Below, piece after piece: positions 8,580 to 17,460 of a DNA stretch of 64,000 bases. The stretch comes from Candidatus Bathyarchaeota archaeon (GTDB lineage Archaea; Thermoproteota; Bathyarchaeia; 40CM-2-53-6), in contig VBBS01000028.1 of NCBI GenBank assembly GCA_005888745.1, positions 50,375-114,374 of the forward strand. The letters are read 5' to 3'. The position numbers were made by a program, and so were the translations under genes. The notes under the pieces are model-generated. The model was not told where the DNA came from and ran no database searches. It was given only the letters and a program-made list of their open reading frames with translations. The first letter of the stretch is position 1. Each line of letters opens with the position of its first letter.

Positions 8580-8977
8580 ATACTCATCTCGGTAGTGCCA
8601 ACCGAACGGTCAATAGGCGAACCTCTCGGACAGTCTCCCAGATTCGAGATCAGGGCTGAACGGGCGTTTGGCTGACATTTTTTTTCACAGTTTGACTGAA
8701 AGTGTTCTTTGGTGGTGAGAGGTCCTTGATTGAGCGACCGATGAATGAGGATCCCTTGGAAATTTCCACGCGTGGAACCCCGTGGAATATGACCTGAGTG
8801 GGCGAAGACCCCCCTCCCACCCCCAACTTTCTAAAACATGAGAGAGACGTTGGGTTCCTGCCGGAGGCAGCTTTTCTTTCTCCGCTTCAGGAAGCGCGAA
8901 CAATAATCGCGAGGCATCAGGCGATATACTAGAAATCCTAAATAGCGGTCCCGGCGGCGGCAGCTTTCGATTGTTTC

Positions 8978-9739
8978 TTGTCGTCACAGAAGACCGAAGA
9001 CGTCAAAATAATGATCCGGGCTGCTAATACTCTGTATCAGGCTTCGGGTAGGATTCAGAATGGGACTTTTCGTGGTCGGTGGCATTTTTCTTTCGACACC
9101 TACAATAGTCCGTTGCACAATGGTTTCGGTAACCTTCGTGTGTTGAATGATGATACGTTGAGTCCGGGCGCTGTTTGGCCGTTGCATCCTCATACTCAGA
9201 ATGAGGTTGTGACGTATGTTGTTGAGGGAGAATTCCGTCATGAGGACGAGCGTGGTAAGGGCGGCGTTCTCCACAAGGGAGGAGTACAGCACACCACCGT
9301 AGGCCGTGGAATGTACCATTCAGAGATCAACAATCGAAGCGACATCCCCATGCGCTTCATTCAGATATGGTACATACCAGAACGGCTGAACATGACACCG
9401 TCTGTAGAGCAACAAGAGGTAGATCGGTCGGAAAGAACCAACCAATGGCTTCCACTGGTCTCCAAGAATTACCAGGACACTCTTCCACTCAGGGCCGACG
9501 GTGCAGTCCTCGCCTCATTCCTCCAACCAGGACATCGGATCGATTATGAATTGAGAGACGGTCATGGATTATACCTCTACGTCCTGGAAGGTGGACCCGT
9601 CCGCGTCGGCGACAAGCAACTGCCCGTTCTCAACGCAGCAGAAATACGAGGACAAGGAACCGTCACAACGACTGCAGGGGAAGAAGCCGAGCTTTTGCTA
9701 CTCGAAGTCAACCTGACAAAGGGCTGGCCGACACAATAA
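8978..9739 (+). CDS. Pirin-family bicupin protein
   Basis: 253 residues matching the pirin / quercetinase-like (YhaK/YhhW) family. The N-terminal cupin carries the metal-binding motif HPHTQNEVVTYVVEGEFRHEDERG (His, His, Glu) and the second-motif QHTTVGRGMYHSEINN. QIWYIPE follows the first domain, and residues about 150-253 form the degenerate second cupin. In characterised members the protein binds Fe(II)/Fe(III) or another divalent ion; some degrade quercetin and others regulate by binding partners. TTG 8978 is the first start, and ATG 9011 (MIRAANTLY) aligns better with the usual N-terminus. It has a single-gene setting. The physiological role cannot be inferred here. Confidence 0.88.
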   Translation: MSSQKTEDVKIMIRAANTLYQASGRIQNGTFRGRWHFSFDTYNSPLHNGFGNLRVLNDDTLSPGAVWPLHPHTQNEVVTYVVEGEFRHEDERGKGGVLHKGGVQHTTVGRGMYHSEINNRSDIPMRFIQIWYIPERLNMTPSVEQQEVDRSERTNQWLPLVSKNYQDTLPLRADGAVLASFLQPGHRIDYELRDGHGLYLYVLEGGPVRVGDKQLPVLNAAEIRGQGTVTTTAGEEAELLLLEVNLTKGWPTQ

Positions 9740-9878
9740 GCTCTTCCACCCAGGGCCACGAGGTCATCCTGAGGCTTGATTGGGTGAAGTGTCAAGACCG
9801 TCAGACAGTCGCGTATTAATCACTCTCCGTAATGCAGTTGGCGTAGGGCCTGATCGATGTTTAGATTCATTCCTGGTC

Positions 9879-11741
9879 TTATCGCCTGGCTTGGTGGCGA
9901 CGCTTACTCGGAGAATTCATCGCAATTATGTCGAACAGTATGCGTCTGTAGTTTATCGTCAAGGCTCTTGCATAGAACTGTCCTTCGATGCTCATTTCCT
10001 TGAATTCGTGGCCTTTTCTTTCGTGCGGGCCGAATCTTTCGAACGATAAGCAGTTTTCGAGGTATGGCTTGAGCTTGATTGCATCAGAGTCTACCACGAC
10101 CTCTTTGAGTATCGGTCTCTTCTTTGACGCGGTGAGCAGGTCATTCAGCGCTTCTCTAGCTGCTTCATGGTTCTTCCACGCTTCCTCCACGAATGCGAGG
10201 AAGAGTCCGTTCGCGACCAGCTTTGAGACGAATGATCCGTCGTTGTCCTCCGCGTAGCCTTTGAGAAGGTGCGCTTTGATGTTAAGCTCATTTGTTCTGT
10301 CGAACCCGTACAGGAACCGGCGAGCCTCGCGTTCCGCCTCTGATTTGTAAGCGTGGTTGAGCGAGTCGCCGAACGAGCCGCTGGCTAGGAGCCACCTCGC
10401 CATATCATAATCTCCGGAGATTAGAGCGCTGGAGATCATGTGTGCAAAGTCAGGCTCGTATGGGATTTCGCTCATCAAGAGCCCCTTCCAGGTAGTCTTA
10501 CGGTGCCGGTCGATTGCTCCAATCTCGACGAGCCAGTTCTCTGCAAAGGCGACTTCACGGTGGTCTAACCTTGACATGAACGCTAGCTCGGAGAGTTTGA
10601 GGCCATACTTTGACATGAGGAGCACCAGGTCAAACGGGGTCTCGGTTTCGAGAGCCTTGCGGACAGGTATCGGATTGATCTTCTTCGGAAGGGGCGCATC
10701 AGTAAGGATGACGGCTCGGCCTGGCTTGAAGCGTCCGATTCTGCCTATCATCTGTAATAGAGAGTTGTTGTCTATACTCGTGTAGTGTAGCGTCTTTTGA
10801 CCGAGCTTGTCCTTGCTGTCAATCACGTCATCAAAAATCAACACGTTGTCCACGTTGATGTTCACGGAAGAAGCGATCACGTTTGTTGCGAAGATTCTCA
10901 GATTCTTGTCGAGCTCGGCTTGGCGCTGGATCCTATTGACTTCCGAGCCTTCAAGGCCTCCGTGAACATAGACTCCCCGATAACTGCTGGCATATTTTTC
11001 GACTAGCCGCCTCGTGGGGAGAAAGACTAGCCAGGACTCGTCGCGGGGCTGGGAGTAAAGATAGCGGTCTAGAGTTTTGAACATTCCATTTAGGTCATCT
11101 GCAAGCTCCACCTCGAGCGAGACGTGGTATCTGCGACCGCTCATCCGGTAAAGATTCGAGATGCCTAGGAAGGATAGGAACTCTTTCGGGTCGATTGTGG
11201 CGCTCATGACCCGGAATAGGTCCCTTGCTCCGGCTTCCTGCTTTTTCGCGAGTGACATGCAGAGTTCTAGCTGGGATGTCATCTGGTGGCTTTCGTCAAA
11301 GTAAATTGAAGAATCATAGATCGCGTTCTCAGCCAGCATTCTTAGCAAGACGCCGTCTGTGACTATCCTGATCTTGCCACTGACATTGATTTGAGTGTCC
11401 TTCGTAATGACAGCCAGCTCATCTCCCAGTTCCGGATGAAGCGCCTGGAGCGAATAGAAGAGAGCGTTGCAGGCGGCCCTCGAGGGCTCACGTATGACAA
11501 TCTGCCTCTTTCCCTTCCACAATCCGTATTCGTGAATCGGGGTTACGGTGCTCTTCCCCGTTCCGACATCACCGATGACTATGAAGTGTTCCGAAAAGTC
11601 TACCGAGTCAAGGATTGAGAAGATTGGGAGTCTCGGCTCTGGCCGTTTGTCAGTCGTTTTCTGCGCTTGGCCCTCCAATCCATTCTCCGGGACGGCTGGA
11701 AAACGGGGACCATAATCAACACTGGGTACCCTGCCCGCCAA
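9879..11741 (-). CDS. Superfamily 2 DEAH-related (DESH-box) helicase
   Basis: 620 residues. Motif I is GDVGTGKST at residues 57-65, motif II is DESH at 149-152, motif III is SAT at 180-182, and motif VI is QMIGRIGRFKPGRAV near 335-350, matching the QxxGRxGR of NS3/HrpA-type SF2 enzymes. After the two RecA-like domains, an approximately 240-residue C-terminal region (FDLVLLMSKYGLKLSELAFMSRLDHREVAFAENWLVEIGAID...) is consistent with the winged-helix/ratchet region of DEAH helicases. It is shorter than HrpA/HrpB (about 800-1300 residues) and lacks an OB-fold signature I can see. It probably unwinds RNA or remodels RNP in the cytoplasm. It is a lone gene with nothing adjacent to hint at a substrate. 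Confidence 0.82.
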   Translation of the reverse strand: MAGRVPSVDYGPRFPAVPENGLEGQAQKTTDKRPEPRLPIFSILDSVDFSEHFIVIGDVGTGKSTVTPIHEYGLWKGKRQIVIREPSRAACNALFYSLQALHPELGDELAVITKDTQINVSGKIRIVTDGVLLRMLAENAIYDSSIYFDESHQMTSQLELCMSLAKKQEAGARDLFRVMSATIDPKEFLSFLGISNLYRMSGRRYHVSLEVELADDLNGMFKTLDRYLYSQPRDESWLVFLPTRRLVEKYASSYRGVYVHGGLEGSEVNRIQRQAELDKNLRIFATNVIASSVNINVDNVLIFDDVIDSKDKLGQKTLHYTSIDNNSLLQMIGRIGRFKPGRAVILTDAPLPKKINPIPVRKALETETPFDLVLLMSKYGLKLSELAFMSRLDHREVAFAENWLVEIGAIDRHRKTTWKGLLMSEIPYEPDFAHMISSALISGDYDMARWLLASGSFGDSLNHAYKSEAEREARRFLYGFDRTNELNIKAHLLKGYAEDNDGSFVSKLVANGLFLAFVEEAWKNHEAAREALNDLLTASKKRPILKEVVVDSDAIKLKPYLENCLSFERFGPHERKGHEFKEMSIEGQFYARALTINYRRILFDIIAMNSPSKRRHQARR

Positions 11742-11943
11742 ATGATATTCGCCCTCCAGAATATCGTTTCCCCAAGGGCCGAGATAAACCAGCGCCGACA
11801 GGAAATTTGTTAAGATTGCAGTGGCGAGTCAGAAGTGCGCTCGAGAACATGAATCACGCAGTCAGAGTTCAGAATATTCCCCTATTCTCCCAGCTCCACC
11901 ACTAGCTCTTCTATGAACGACTTAATAGGATGATACGGGCGCG

Positions 11944-12375
11944 TTGAGACACTTCTTCAATATCATTGGAGGTCTATTGACGTTAGCGTCTTTGGCACTC
12001 TCGTGGCGCGTCCTGAATGGAATCCCCGTTACAGTCTTTGAAGTATGGGGTTTCGGACCTGGCTTGGCATCGATAATCCCATTTGTCGTTCTGTTTGGTG
12101 CACTTCTTTCGATCCTTTCGCGTTTTGGAGGAGTCGCATCCATAGTAGGGGCACTCGCATACGCGGTGGATCTCCCGGCGGAGTTTGGCCTCGGATCGAA
12201 CACCGCACCCGTATACTCTTCATTCGGAGTGGGTTATTGGATAGTCTGGATTGGAGCCATAATCTCACTCACGGGTAGGTCATGGAATCTACCCTTTCTC
12301 CAGAAGCTCTATTCAGGTCTCAGGCATCAAGGAGATCGAGAAAGCAAATCAGATTCTCCAAGAGGCACCCAATGA
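11944..12375 (+). CDS. Small multi-pass membrane protein, unknown
   Basis: 143 residues starting at TTG 11944. Four hydrophobic segments lie at about residues 4-22, 28-54, 60-75 and 92-112, followed by a short charged C-terminal tail. No family recognised. The 200-bp space upstream (11742-11943), shared with the divergent helicase, holds nothing specific. Confidence 0.5.
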   Translation: MRHFFNIIGGLLTLASLALSWRVLNGIPVTVFEVWGFGPGLASIIPFVVLFGALLSILSRFGGVASIVGALAYAVDLPAEFGLGSNTAPVYSSFGVGYWIVWIGAIISLTGRSWNLPFLQKLYSGLRHQGDRESKSDSPRGTQ

Positions 12376-12443
12376 TCAGATCAATTCGCTTATGGAGAAG
12401 AGAAGTAGAGATAGCTACGCGTGGTTTGCGAGAGCAATCGTAA

Positions 12444-12844
12444 TTACTCCGGTCCGCGTTCCATTACCTGACTCTCTACGGGCACTCTTCCTACGCCATA
12501 TTGGATCGAGTGCTCTATTGCGGAGCCTATGACGAGGAATGTTATCCCGGTCGCTCCGTAGAGGAGCCAGAGGCGTGCTCCGACACCCTCGCTAAGAGTT
12601 TCAAGAATCACATCGGTCGTGATCACAGCCTTCGGGTTTCTAAAGCAGAGAAAATGGGCTGTTGCGTGATTACGTTCTCTGTGATCTCGCGGAGAATTTC
12701 TCCCAGAAGAGAGCCTGAAGCCATAAGCGATACTAGGATAGTCGGGCTCGGGGGAAGAGCCTGGAGCAAATTGCAATTCTTAAAAATCATATAAGCAATC
12801 CTCAAGAACATTAGGAAAAAATCTCGCCATGGGGAATCGTCCAT
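12444..12844 (-). pseudogene. Possible frameshifted small membrane protein
   Basis: Two overlapping minus-strand frames join into one plausible sequence: ILVSLMASGSLLGEILREITENVITQQPIFSALET (frame from 12844), then KAVITTDVILETLSEGVGARLWLLYGATGITFLVIGSAIEHSI (frame ending 12444), with a transmembrane segment in the second part. A single frameshift near 12635 would explain it. No homologue recognised, so this is an inference from composition. Confidence 0.3.
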
Positions 12845-12983
12845 GAAACCATTCCGTGGAATAGCTCTAGCTATGGCGGGCGTTTCTATAGCTGTCTTTG
12901 GCCTCTAGCGCTGGTTTTGGAAGAGTCCCGGCAGTAGCATCATACCGCTAAGCCCTATCGAAGTCTTCCATACTCGCTCGTAG
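12843..12983 (+). pseudogene. Single-pass membrane peptide interrupted by an in-frame TAG
   Basis: ATG 12843 opens MKPFRGIALAMAGVSIAVFGL, a basic start plus hydrophobic segment. TAG at 12906-12908 interrupts it, and the same frame then continues RWFWKSPGSSII... to a second TAG at 12981. It looks like a 45-residue peptide with a nonsense codon at the end of the membrane segment, or a 21-residue peptide. Nothing recognisable lies in 12984-13130. Confidence 0.22.
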
Positions 12984-13130
12984 AGACAAAATTTACGCTT
13001 CATTCTATTTCGAAGCAGGTATTACTTTCTGTGTTCTCACTAACTTTGAAGTAGTGGCCTCATATTCCAGACACCTGATAGAAATTCGACCCTCTTCGAG
13101 ACCCTAAACAACGAAAATGGTGTCGACGAT

Positions 13131-14411
13131 TTGACTGAACTAATCCAAGAGCCTCCAACCGTAGAAACGGCAACCAGGTCCCAAGCCAGCAGAGCTGCCT
13201 TGGTGTTCATCTTCGCCACGGTCCTCTTTGATACCCTCGGATTCGGCATCATAATACCCGTACTTCCCGGTCTGGTTGTCAGCTTCGTCGGAGGAGATCC
13301 AGCAAGAGGAGCTGAAATCTTCGGTCTCTTCGGCACAACCTGGGCGCTGATGCAGTTCCTATTCGCCCCGTTGCTAGGAGCACTATCCGACCGCTACGGT
13401 CGACGACCAGTCCTCATTCTATCCGCCTTCGGCCTCGGTATAGACTATATCATAATGGCTCTCGCACCCGACCTAACCTGGCTCTTCATAGGGCGAGTGG
13501 TCAGCGGCATCACAGGTGCCAGCTTCACTGTTAGCTTCGCGTACGTGGCAGATACTGTTCCAGGAGAACGGCGGGCAGGGGCATACGGAATGATAGGCTC
13601 CGTCTTTGGCGTAGGATTCATTATAGGACCCCTCGTCGGAGGACTATTGGCGGGAATTGGCCCACGCTTCCCGTTCTGGGGGGCAGCAGCGCTCTCGCTC
13701 GCAAGCGCCGCTTACGGACTGATTGTGCTGCCAGAATCGCTCTCTCTCGAGCACAGAAGCCCGGTCTCGCTTCGAAAGGCTAACCCCATCGGCTCTCTAT
13801 CTATGATACGAGGCCGACCGGGACTCGCGGGCTTCGTCACTGTCAATTTCCTCAACTTCCTCGCCTTCCAAGTCCTCCCCAGCGTCTACGTACTCTACGC
13901 CGCTTACCGGTACGGCTGGGGGTACGCGCTGGTCGGAACAGCACTCGCCATTGTAGGTGCCTGCAACATCATCGTCCAAGGTCTCCTCGTCCGGCGTGTC
14001 GTCGCTCGGTTTGGCGAGCGCATCGCCCTACTAATCGGAATAGTCTCCGGTACAGTAGGGTTCGTGATGTGGGGCCTAGCACCAAACAGCCTTCTATTCA
14101 TGATTGCGATAATCTTCTACGCGCCGATCGGATTCGTCCAACCCGCGTTGCAAGGCCTAATGACTCGGCGGGTAAGCCCATCCGAACAAGGACAACTGCA
14201 AGGGGTCAACGGGAGTCTTATGGGTCTTACCGGTGTCATCGGACCCACGCTCTTCACATTAATATTCGCGTTCTTCATCGGAAGCCAGGCACCCGTCAAT
14301 CTTCCAGGCGCGCCTTTCTTACTCTCAGCATTCTTGATGATCGGCTCGCTCATCTTAGCAGCAAAGGTCACTCGTGATAGGAATCTAGTCCCGGCGAGCA
14401 ATGACTTCTAG
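13131..14411 (+). CDS. Major facilitator superfamily drug/solute:H+ antiporter, TetA-like
   Basis: 426 residues with about twelve membrane helices. The loop 2-3 motif A is GALSDRYGRRPVL (residues about 83-95). The helix 5 antiporter motif C appears as GVGFIIGPLVGG (about 160-171). The N-terminal DTLGFGIIIPVLP in helix 1 is the signature of the TCR/Tet MFS group. A weaker second motif A (RRVVARFGERIALL) lies after helix 8. It probably exports a small molecule in exchange for protons; the substrate is unknown and tetracycline should not be assumed. It starts at TTG 13131. There is no regulator next to it. Confidence 0.85.
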   Translation: MTELIQEPPTVETATRSQASRAALVFIFATVLFDTLGFGIIIPVLPGLVVSFVGGDPARGAEIFGLFGTTWALMQFLFAPLLGALSDRYGRRPVLILSAFGLGIDYIIMALAPDLTWLFIGRVVSGITGASFTVSFAYVADTVPGERRAGAYGMIGSVFGVGFIIGPLVGGLLAGIGPRFPFWGAAALSLASAAYGLIVLPESLSLEHRSPVSLRKANPIGSLSMIRGRPGLAGFVTVNFLNFLAFQVLPSVYVLYAAYRYGWGYALVGTALAIVGACNIIVQGLLVRRVVARFGERIALLIGIVSGTVGFVMWGLAPNSLLFMIAIIFYAPIGFVQPALQGLMTRRVSPSEQGQLQGVNGSLMGLTGVIGPTLFTLIFAFFIGSQAPVNLPGAPFLLSAFLMIGSLILAAKVTRDRNLVPASNDF

Positions 14412-14595
14412 AACCCTAGTCCAACGGGGGAGCGGAGATTCGTCCGACTTCGCGGAGGGATGTTGCACGATATTCCTCCGACCGAGAAGAGGCCGGTCCC
14501 ATCAGAAGAATCTTGTGAGCGCCGATCTCCTTTTGTAATCCTTAGACTTCTAGGAAAAAACGTCTTGATGTCGTGTCGCGCCCGTGAATCCATTA

Positions 14596-14711
14596 TGCGA
14601 GTGCCCTGTGAAAACTGTGAAGACCCTCTCTGTCAGTGTCCCATCTGTCGCGAAGCAGCCCTTACCGCTGAAATATCCAAATCAACCCGGAAACCCTCCC
14701 GGTCAAAATGA
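14596..14711 (+). CDS. Tiny Cys-rich (CxxC...CxCxxC) protein, uncertain
   Basis: The frame open from 14460 ends in MRVPCENCEDPLCQCPICREAA and a basic tail. The five Cys (CENC, then CQCPIC) could hold one zinc ion. The internal ATG 14596 would give 38 residues; the upstream part of the frame is low in protein-like character. Not recognised. Confidence 0.3.
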
Positions 14712-14765
14712 GCAGCTGCCTTACCCAACAATTCCCTCAAGTAAACATCGGGTTCGATGATGGAG

Positions 14766-14785
14766 AACCCCGAAAAAAGGGGGTT
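14766..14785 (+). other. Short hairpin at the start of the toroid gene
   Basis: AACCCC (14766-14771) and GGGGTT (14780-14785) can pair across a GAAAAAA loop. The 3' arm reaches the TTG at 14785. This could hinder initiation at that TTG, favouring the internal ATG 14845, or end the upstream transcript. Confidence 0.3.
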
Positions 14786-15873
14786 TGAATAATTCAGTTA
14801 GTCATCGAAATCTTGATAGGATATCGGCGCCTGCTCGCAGCACGATGAAGCCGCTAGGCCTGGACTGGCTGCTGGAGCGAGAGGATCCTCCTATTCGACT
14901 TTTTGCTCTTCATGACATTCTTGGACGGTCTCCCAAAAGCAAGGAAGTGCTTGAGGCCAGAGAGCAGATCAGAAAATATTCTCCTGTACGAAAGGTTATG
15001 AGGGCTCGGACGAAGGATGGATACTGGCCACCTAAGGAGACTTTCTACTCTCCAAAGTGGAAATCCACGGTTTGGCCCTTGATGCTTCTGGGTGAGATGG
15101 GGTTCACACCGGACGAAGGCGTCAAGCGCGCCTGCGAGAAATTTCTAGACCTCCACCAGCTGGACAACGGCGCCTTCACATGTCCTAGCCCTCTCGAGGT
15201 GAAACGCTGGGAGAGGGGGCACCCGGGGAAAAAGGCCAAACGCTGGGAGGAGCCTTGCCTCACTGGCAACATGATCCGGACCCTGCTCGTGTTCGGGTAC
15301 GAAGAAGACAGTAGGGTGAAGAAGGCTATCGATTGGATGCCTGAGCATCAGCTCGACGATGGAGGCTGGAACTGCAACTATCCCGAGAAGAAAGTGAAGC
15401 ACAGCAGCTTCATGTCGACAATCGAACCACTCTGGGCCTACGCAGAGATTCCGCGTACAAAGTGGACGCGTAAGATGAAACGGTCCGTCGAGCAAGGAGC
15501 AGAATTCTTGCTAATGCACCGAGTCTACAAGAGTGACCATCATCACTGGAAACACAGCTTACCCTTCGCCACAGCGTTCCACTTTCCAATGTACTACTAC
15601 TACGATGCCCTGCACGGTCTCAGGGTTCTTACAAAATTGGGATACGGGAACGACGAGCGCGTTAGGGACGCGGTCCACCTGATCCTATCCAAGCGTTCTC
15701 CAGATGGGAAGTGGTTGTTAGAGGGAGACTGGTCTCGCGAGCCGGAGGCGCAAGAGAACAAGAGGAAGGCGCTAGTGGATGTTGAAGAGCTCTGGAAGCC
15801 AAGCAAATGGGTTACCCTGAACTGTTTCAGAGCCCTTACCGCAACCGGGGATCTGGTCATTTCGAGAAAGTAG
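14785..15873 (+). CDS. Alpha-toroid (prenyltransferase/squalene-cyclase-like) protein
   Basis: 362 residues from TTG 14785; ATG 14845 (MKPLGLDWLLE) is a likely alternative start. The sequence shows repeated helical hairpins with toroid-type motifs: DGYWPP, LDLHQLDNGAFTCP, PEHQLDDGGWNCNYP, LSKRSPDGKWLLEG. The recurring 'Q.DdGgW' pattern is the QW-like repeat of terpene cyclases and prenyltransferase beta subunits. It has no DxDD cyclase acid motif and is about half the length of squalene-hopene cyclase, so it is a single-toroid protein and the fold does not prove cyclase activity. Such proteins occur widely in archaea and soil bacteria as uncharacterised 'squalene cyclase-like' entries. Confidence 0.75.
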   Translation: MNNSVSHRNLDRISAPARSTMKPLGLDWLLEREDPPIRLFALHDILGRSPKSKEVLEAREQIRKYSPVRKVMRARTKDGYWPPKETFYSPKWKSTVWPLMLLGEMGFTPDEGVKRACEKFLDLHQLDNGAFTCPSPLEVKRWERGHPGKKAKRWEEPCLTGNMIRTLLVFGYEEDSRVKKAIDWMPEHQLDDGGWNCNYPEKKVKHSSFMSTIEPLWAYAEIPRTKWTRKMKRSVEQGAEFLLMHRVYKSDHHHWKHSLPFATAFHFPMYYYYDALHGLRVLTKLGYGNDERVRDAVHLILSKRSPDGKWLLEGDWSREPEAQENKRKALVDVEELWKPSKWVTLNCFRALTATGDLVISRK

Positions 15874-15907
15874 TCCGCTAAACCCAACCGCTGAGCGGAT
15901 ATTTCGC

Positions 15908-16064
15908 CACTAGTCAACTCCGTGACATATGACTAATTCGCGTTAGTCGGAGAGAAAGATAAGACTAGTTCTAGTCGGATCTTTGTGCGCTGAGACTACA
16001 AGTTAACGGTATTCGATGTCTGGTTCTCCGCAAAACCACGTGACTAGTTTCTATCTACTAGTCA
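15908..16064 (+). promoter_or_regulatory. Cluster of GACTAG palindromes upstream of the Ddn-like gene
   Basis: In 157 bp there are three inverted repeats built on the same half-site. GACTAATTCGCGTTAGTC is at 15931-15948, GACTAGTTCTAGTC is at 15963-15976, and arms TGACTAGT (16041-16048) and ACTAGTCA (16057-16064) are separated by 8 bp. A further half-site, ACTAGTCA, lies near 15909-15916. The first two are both followed by GGA. Multiple operators for one dimeric repressor or activator controlling the gene at 16105 is the simplest reading. Confidence 0.6.
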
Positions 16065-16104
16065 ATAAGTCCATTAAGTAGCCATACACCAGCCGACTAT
16101 AACG

Positions 16105-16530
16105 ATGAGCGGCAGTGCTAACGATTGGAACATGGGCATTATTGCAGAGTTCCGCAAGAACCATGGAAAGGTAGGCGGCCAGTTCGAGGGTGCACCAATA
16201 TTACTTATCAATCACACCGGCGCCCGCACCGGCAAACCCCGGACTAACCCAGTCATGTACCTCAAGGACGGCCACCGCTACCTGGTCTTCGCTTCGAAGG
16301 GAGGAGCCCCCACCAACCCCGACTGGTACCGCAACCTCAAGGCACACCCTAACGTCAAGATCGAGGTTGGGAACGAAACTATCGATGTAATCGCGGAGGA
16401 AATTACCGGACCTGAGCGCGAGAGACTCTTCGCGCGACAAGCTTCACTCTACCCGCAGTTCGCCCAGTACCAACGCGATACCAAGAGGATCATCCCTGTG
16501 ATAGCATTCACACCCAAGACGAGACGATAA
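16105..16530 (+). CDS. Deazaflavin (F420)-dependent nitroreductase family protein, Ddn-like
   Basis: 141 residues, a split-beta-barrel protein of the DUF385/Ddn family. Visible signatures are GGQFEGAPILLINHTGARTGKPRTNPVMYLKDG, FASKGGAPTNPDWYRNLKAHPNVKIEVG, and a C-terminal YPQFAQYQRDTKRIIPVIAF. Characterised members use reduced coenzyme F420 to reduce quinones or nitro compounds. The presence of the family suggests that the organism makes F420, though the cofactor is not proved for this protein. It starts at ATG 16105. The upstream palindrome cluster (15908-16064) implies regulated expression. Confidence 0.88.
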   Translation: MSGSANDWNMGIIAEFRKNHGKVGGQFEGAPILLINHTGARTGKPRTNPVMYLKDGHRYLVFASKGGAPTNPDWYRNLKAHPNVKIEVGNETIDVIAEEITGPERERLFARQASLYPQFAQYQRDTKRIIPVIAFTPKTRR

Positions 16531-16581
16531 TATCTAGAGCTCGCTGATCCTACTACGTTTTTCCGCGCTGTTCTATAGGCG

Positions 16582-16694
16582 TGGTATTGTTCGTCTCTGA
16601 GCTTTTCCATCCAGTCGGCCGTCTTACCGTCAAGCTGTTCCTGAATGGCCGCGTGGGTCATGACTAGGGTCGCCGGCGTGGCGCCTTGCCGGTA
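16582..16694 (-). pseudogene. C-terminal remnant of a cupin (mandelonitrile-lyase-like/CMD-associated) protein
   Basis: The minus strand reads GATPATLVMTHAAIQEQL and then DGKTADWMEKLRDEQY, which is the typical last 35 residues of cupin proteins annotated as (R)-mandelonitrile lyase-like or carboxymuconolactone-decarboxylase-associated. There is no cupin barrel upstream: the frame is closed by a TAA shortly before, and the next gene begins immediately. The usual stop after DEQY is also lost. It is a leftover of a mostly deleted gene. Confidence 0.6.
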
Positions 16695-16710
16695 CTTTTC
16701 ACCTTACCGG

Positions 16711-17388
16711 TTATCGTAGCTTGCTGTCTAGGAACTCTAATGTCCTCTTCCAGGCAAGATCCGCTGCGTCGCGATTGTATTCCACGGGCCTATTCTCTTC
16801 GACGAACCAATGTTTCGTTCCCGGGTAGAAATGAAACGCTACTTCCCTTCCAGCCCCGCGAATCTTCTCCTCTGTTGCACGCACGTCAGCAATAGGCTCC
16901 CACTCATCATCGGGAGCAAAATGTCCGAGATAGGATGCTTCAGCCTTGGAGAAATCAATGGGGTAACTTCCGTAGAAAACAACAACTGCTCCAACATTCT
17001 CTGGCTTCAGTGTGCTGAGTAACAGGGACCAGGCTGCACCCATGGAAAAACCTACAACGCCAATCCTTCGTCTTGATACCGATGGGAGTGACTGGAGATA
17101 GTCTATGGCGCCTAAGACGATCTTCTTTATTCTCTCGTCGTCTATTCTCGACTTGAGCTCCTTCGCCTCCGATACGGTCTTTGCCATAGCGCCATCGTGG
17201 AGGTCCGGCGCCAGAGCGAGAAATCCCTGGGATGCTAGCTTGTTCGAGAAGTGTTTGAAGAAATCGTTGAGTCCCCACCAGGCATGCAGGACGAGGACTG
17301 CTCCGCGAGGCTTTTCGGGCGACGCCAGGTATCCCTTCCCCTGTCCGTCTTCTGCTTTGAATTCGACCATACGACTCTTTGGAGTCAT
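16711..17388 (-). CDS. Dienelactone hydrolase family alpha/beta hydrolase
   Basis: 225 residues of the DLH family. The segment LVLHAWWGLNDFFKHFSNKLASQGFLALAPDLHDG is the family's N-terminal signature. The nucleophile elbow is GFSMGA (Ser rather than the Cys of classical dienelactone hydrolase), the acid is in APDDEWEP, and the His is in GTKHWFVE. A carboxyl-ester or lactone substrate is likely but not identifiable. The Ser nucleophile is common in archaeal and bacterial relatives. It is a single gene, with the cupin remnant immediately downstream on the same strand. Confidence 0.88.
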   Translation of the reverse strand: MTPKSRMVEFKAEDGQGKGYLASPEKPRGAVLVLHAWWGLNDFFKHFSNKLASQGFLALAPDLHDGAMAKTVSEAKELKSRIDDERIKKIVLGAIDYLQSLPSVSRRRIGVVGFSMGAAWSLLLSTLKPENVGAVVVFYGSYPIDFSKAEASYLGHFAPDDEWEPIADVRATEEKIRGAGREVAFHFYPGTKHWFVEENRPVEYNRDAADLAWKRTLEFLDSKLR

Positions 17389-17460
17389 CTAGATGTGAGC
17401 TCAAGAGAGCTTTCGAGGCGAGCGGTAATCAAATGTTTGGTTATCGAAAAGGACAGTGGT

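Noticed and set aside
8685-8987. Minus-strand 100-codon frame before the pirin gene
   Set aside because: It overlaps the pirin start, is rich in Pro, Arg and Ser, and has no recognisable domain.
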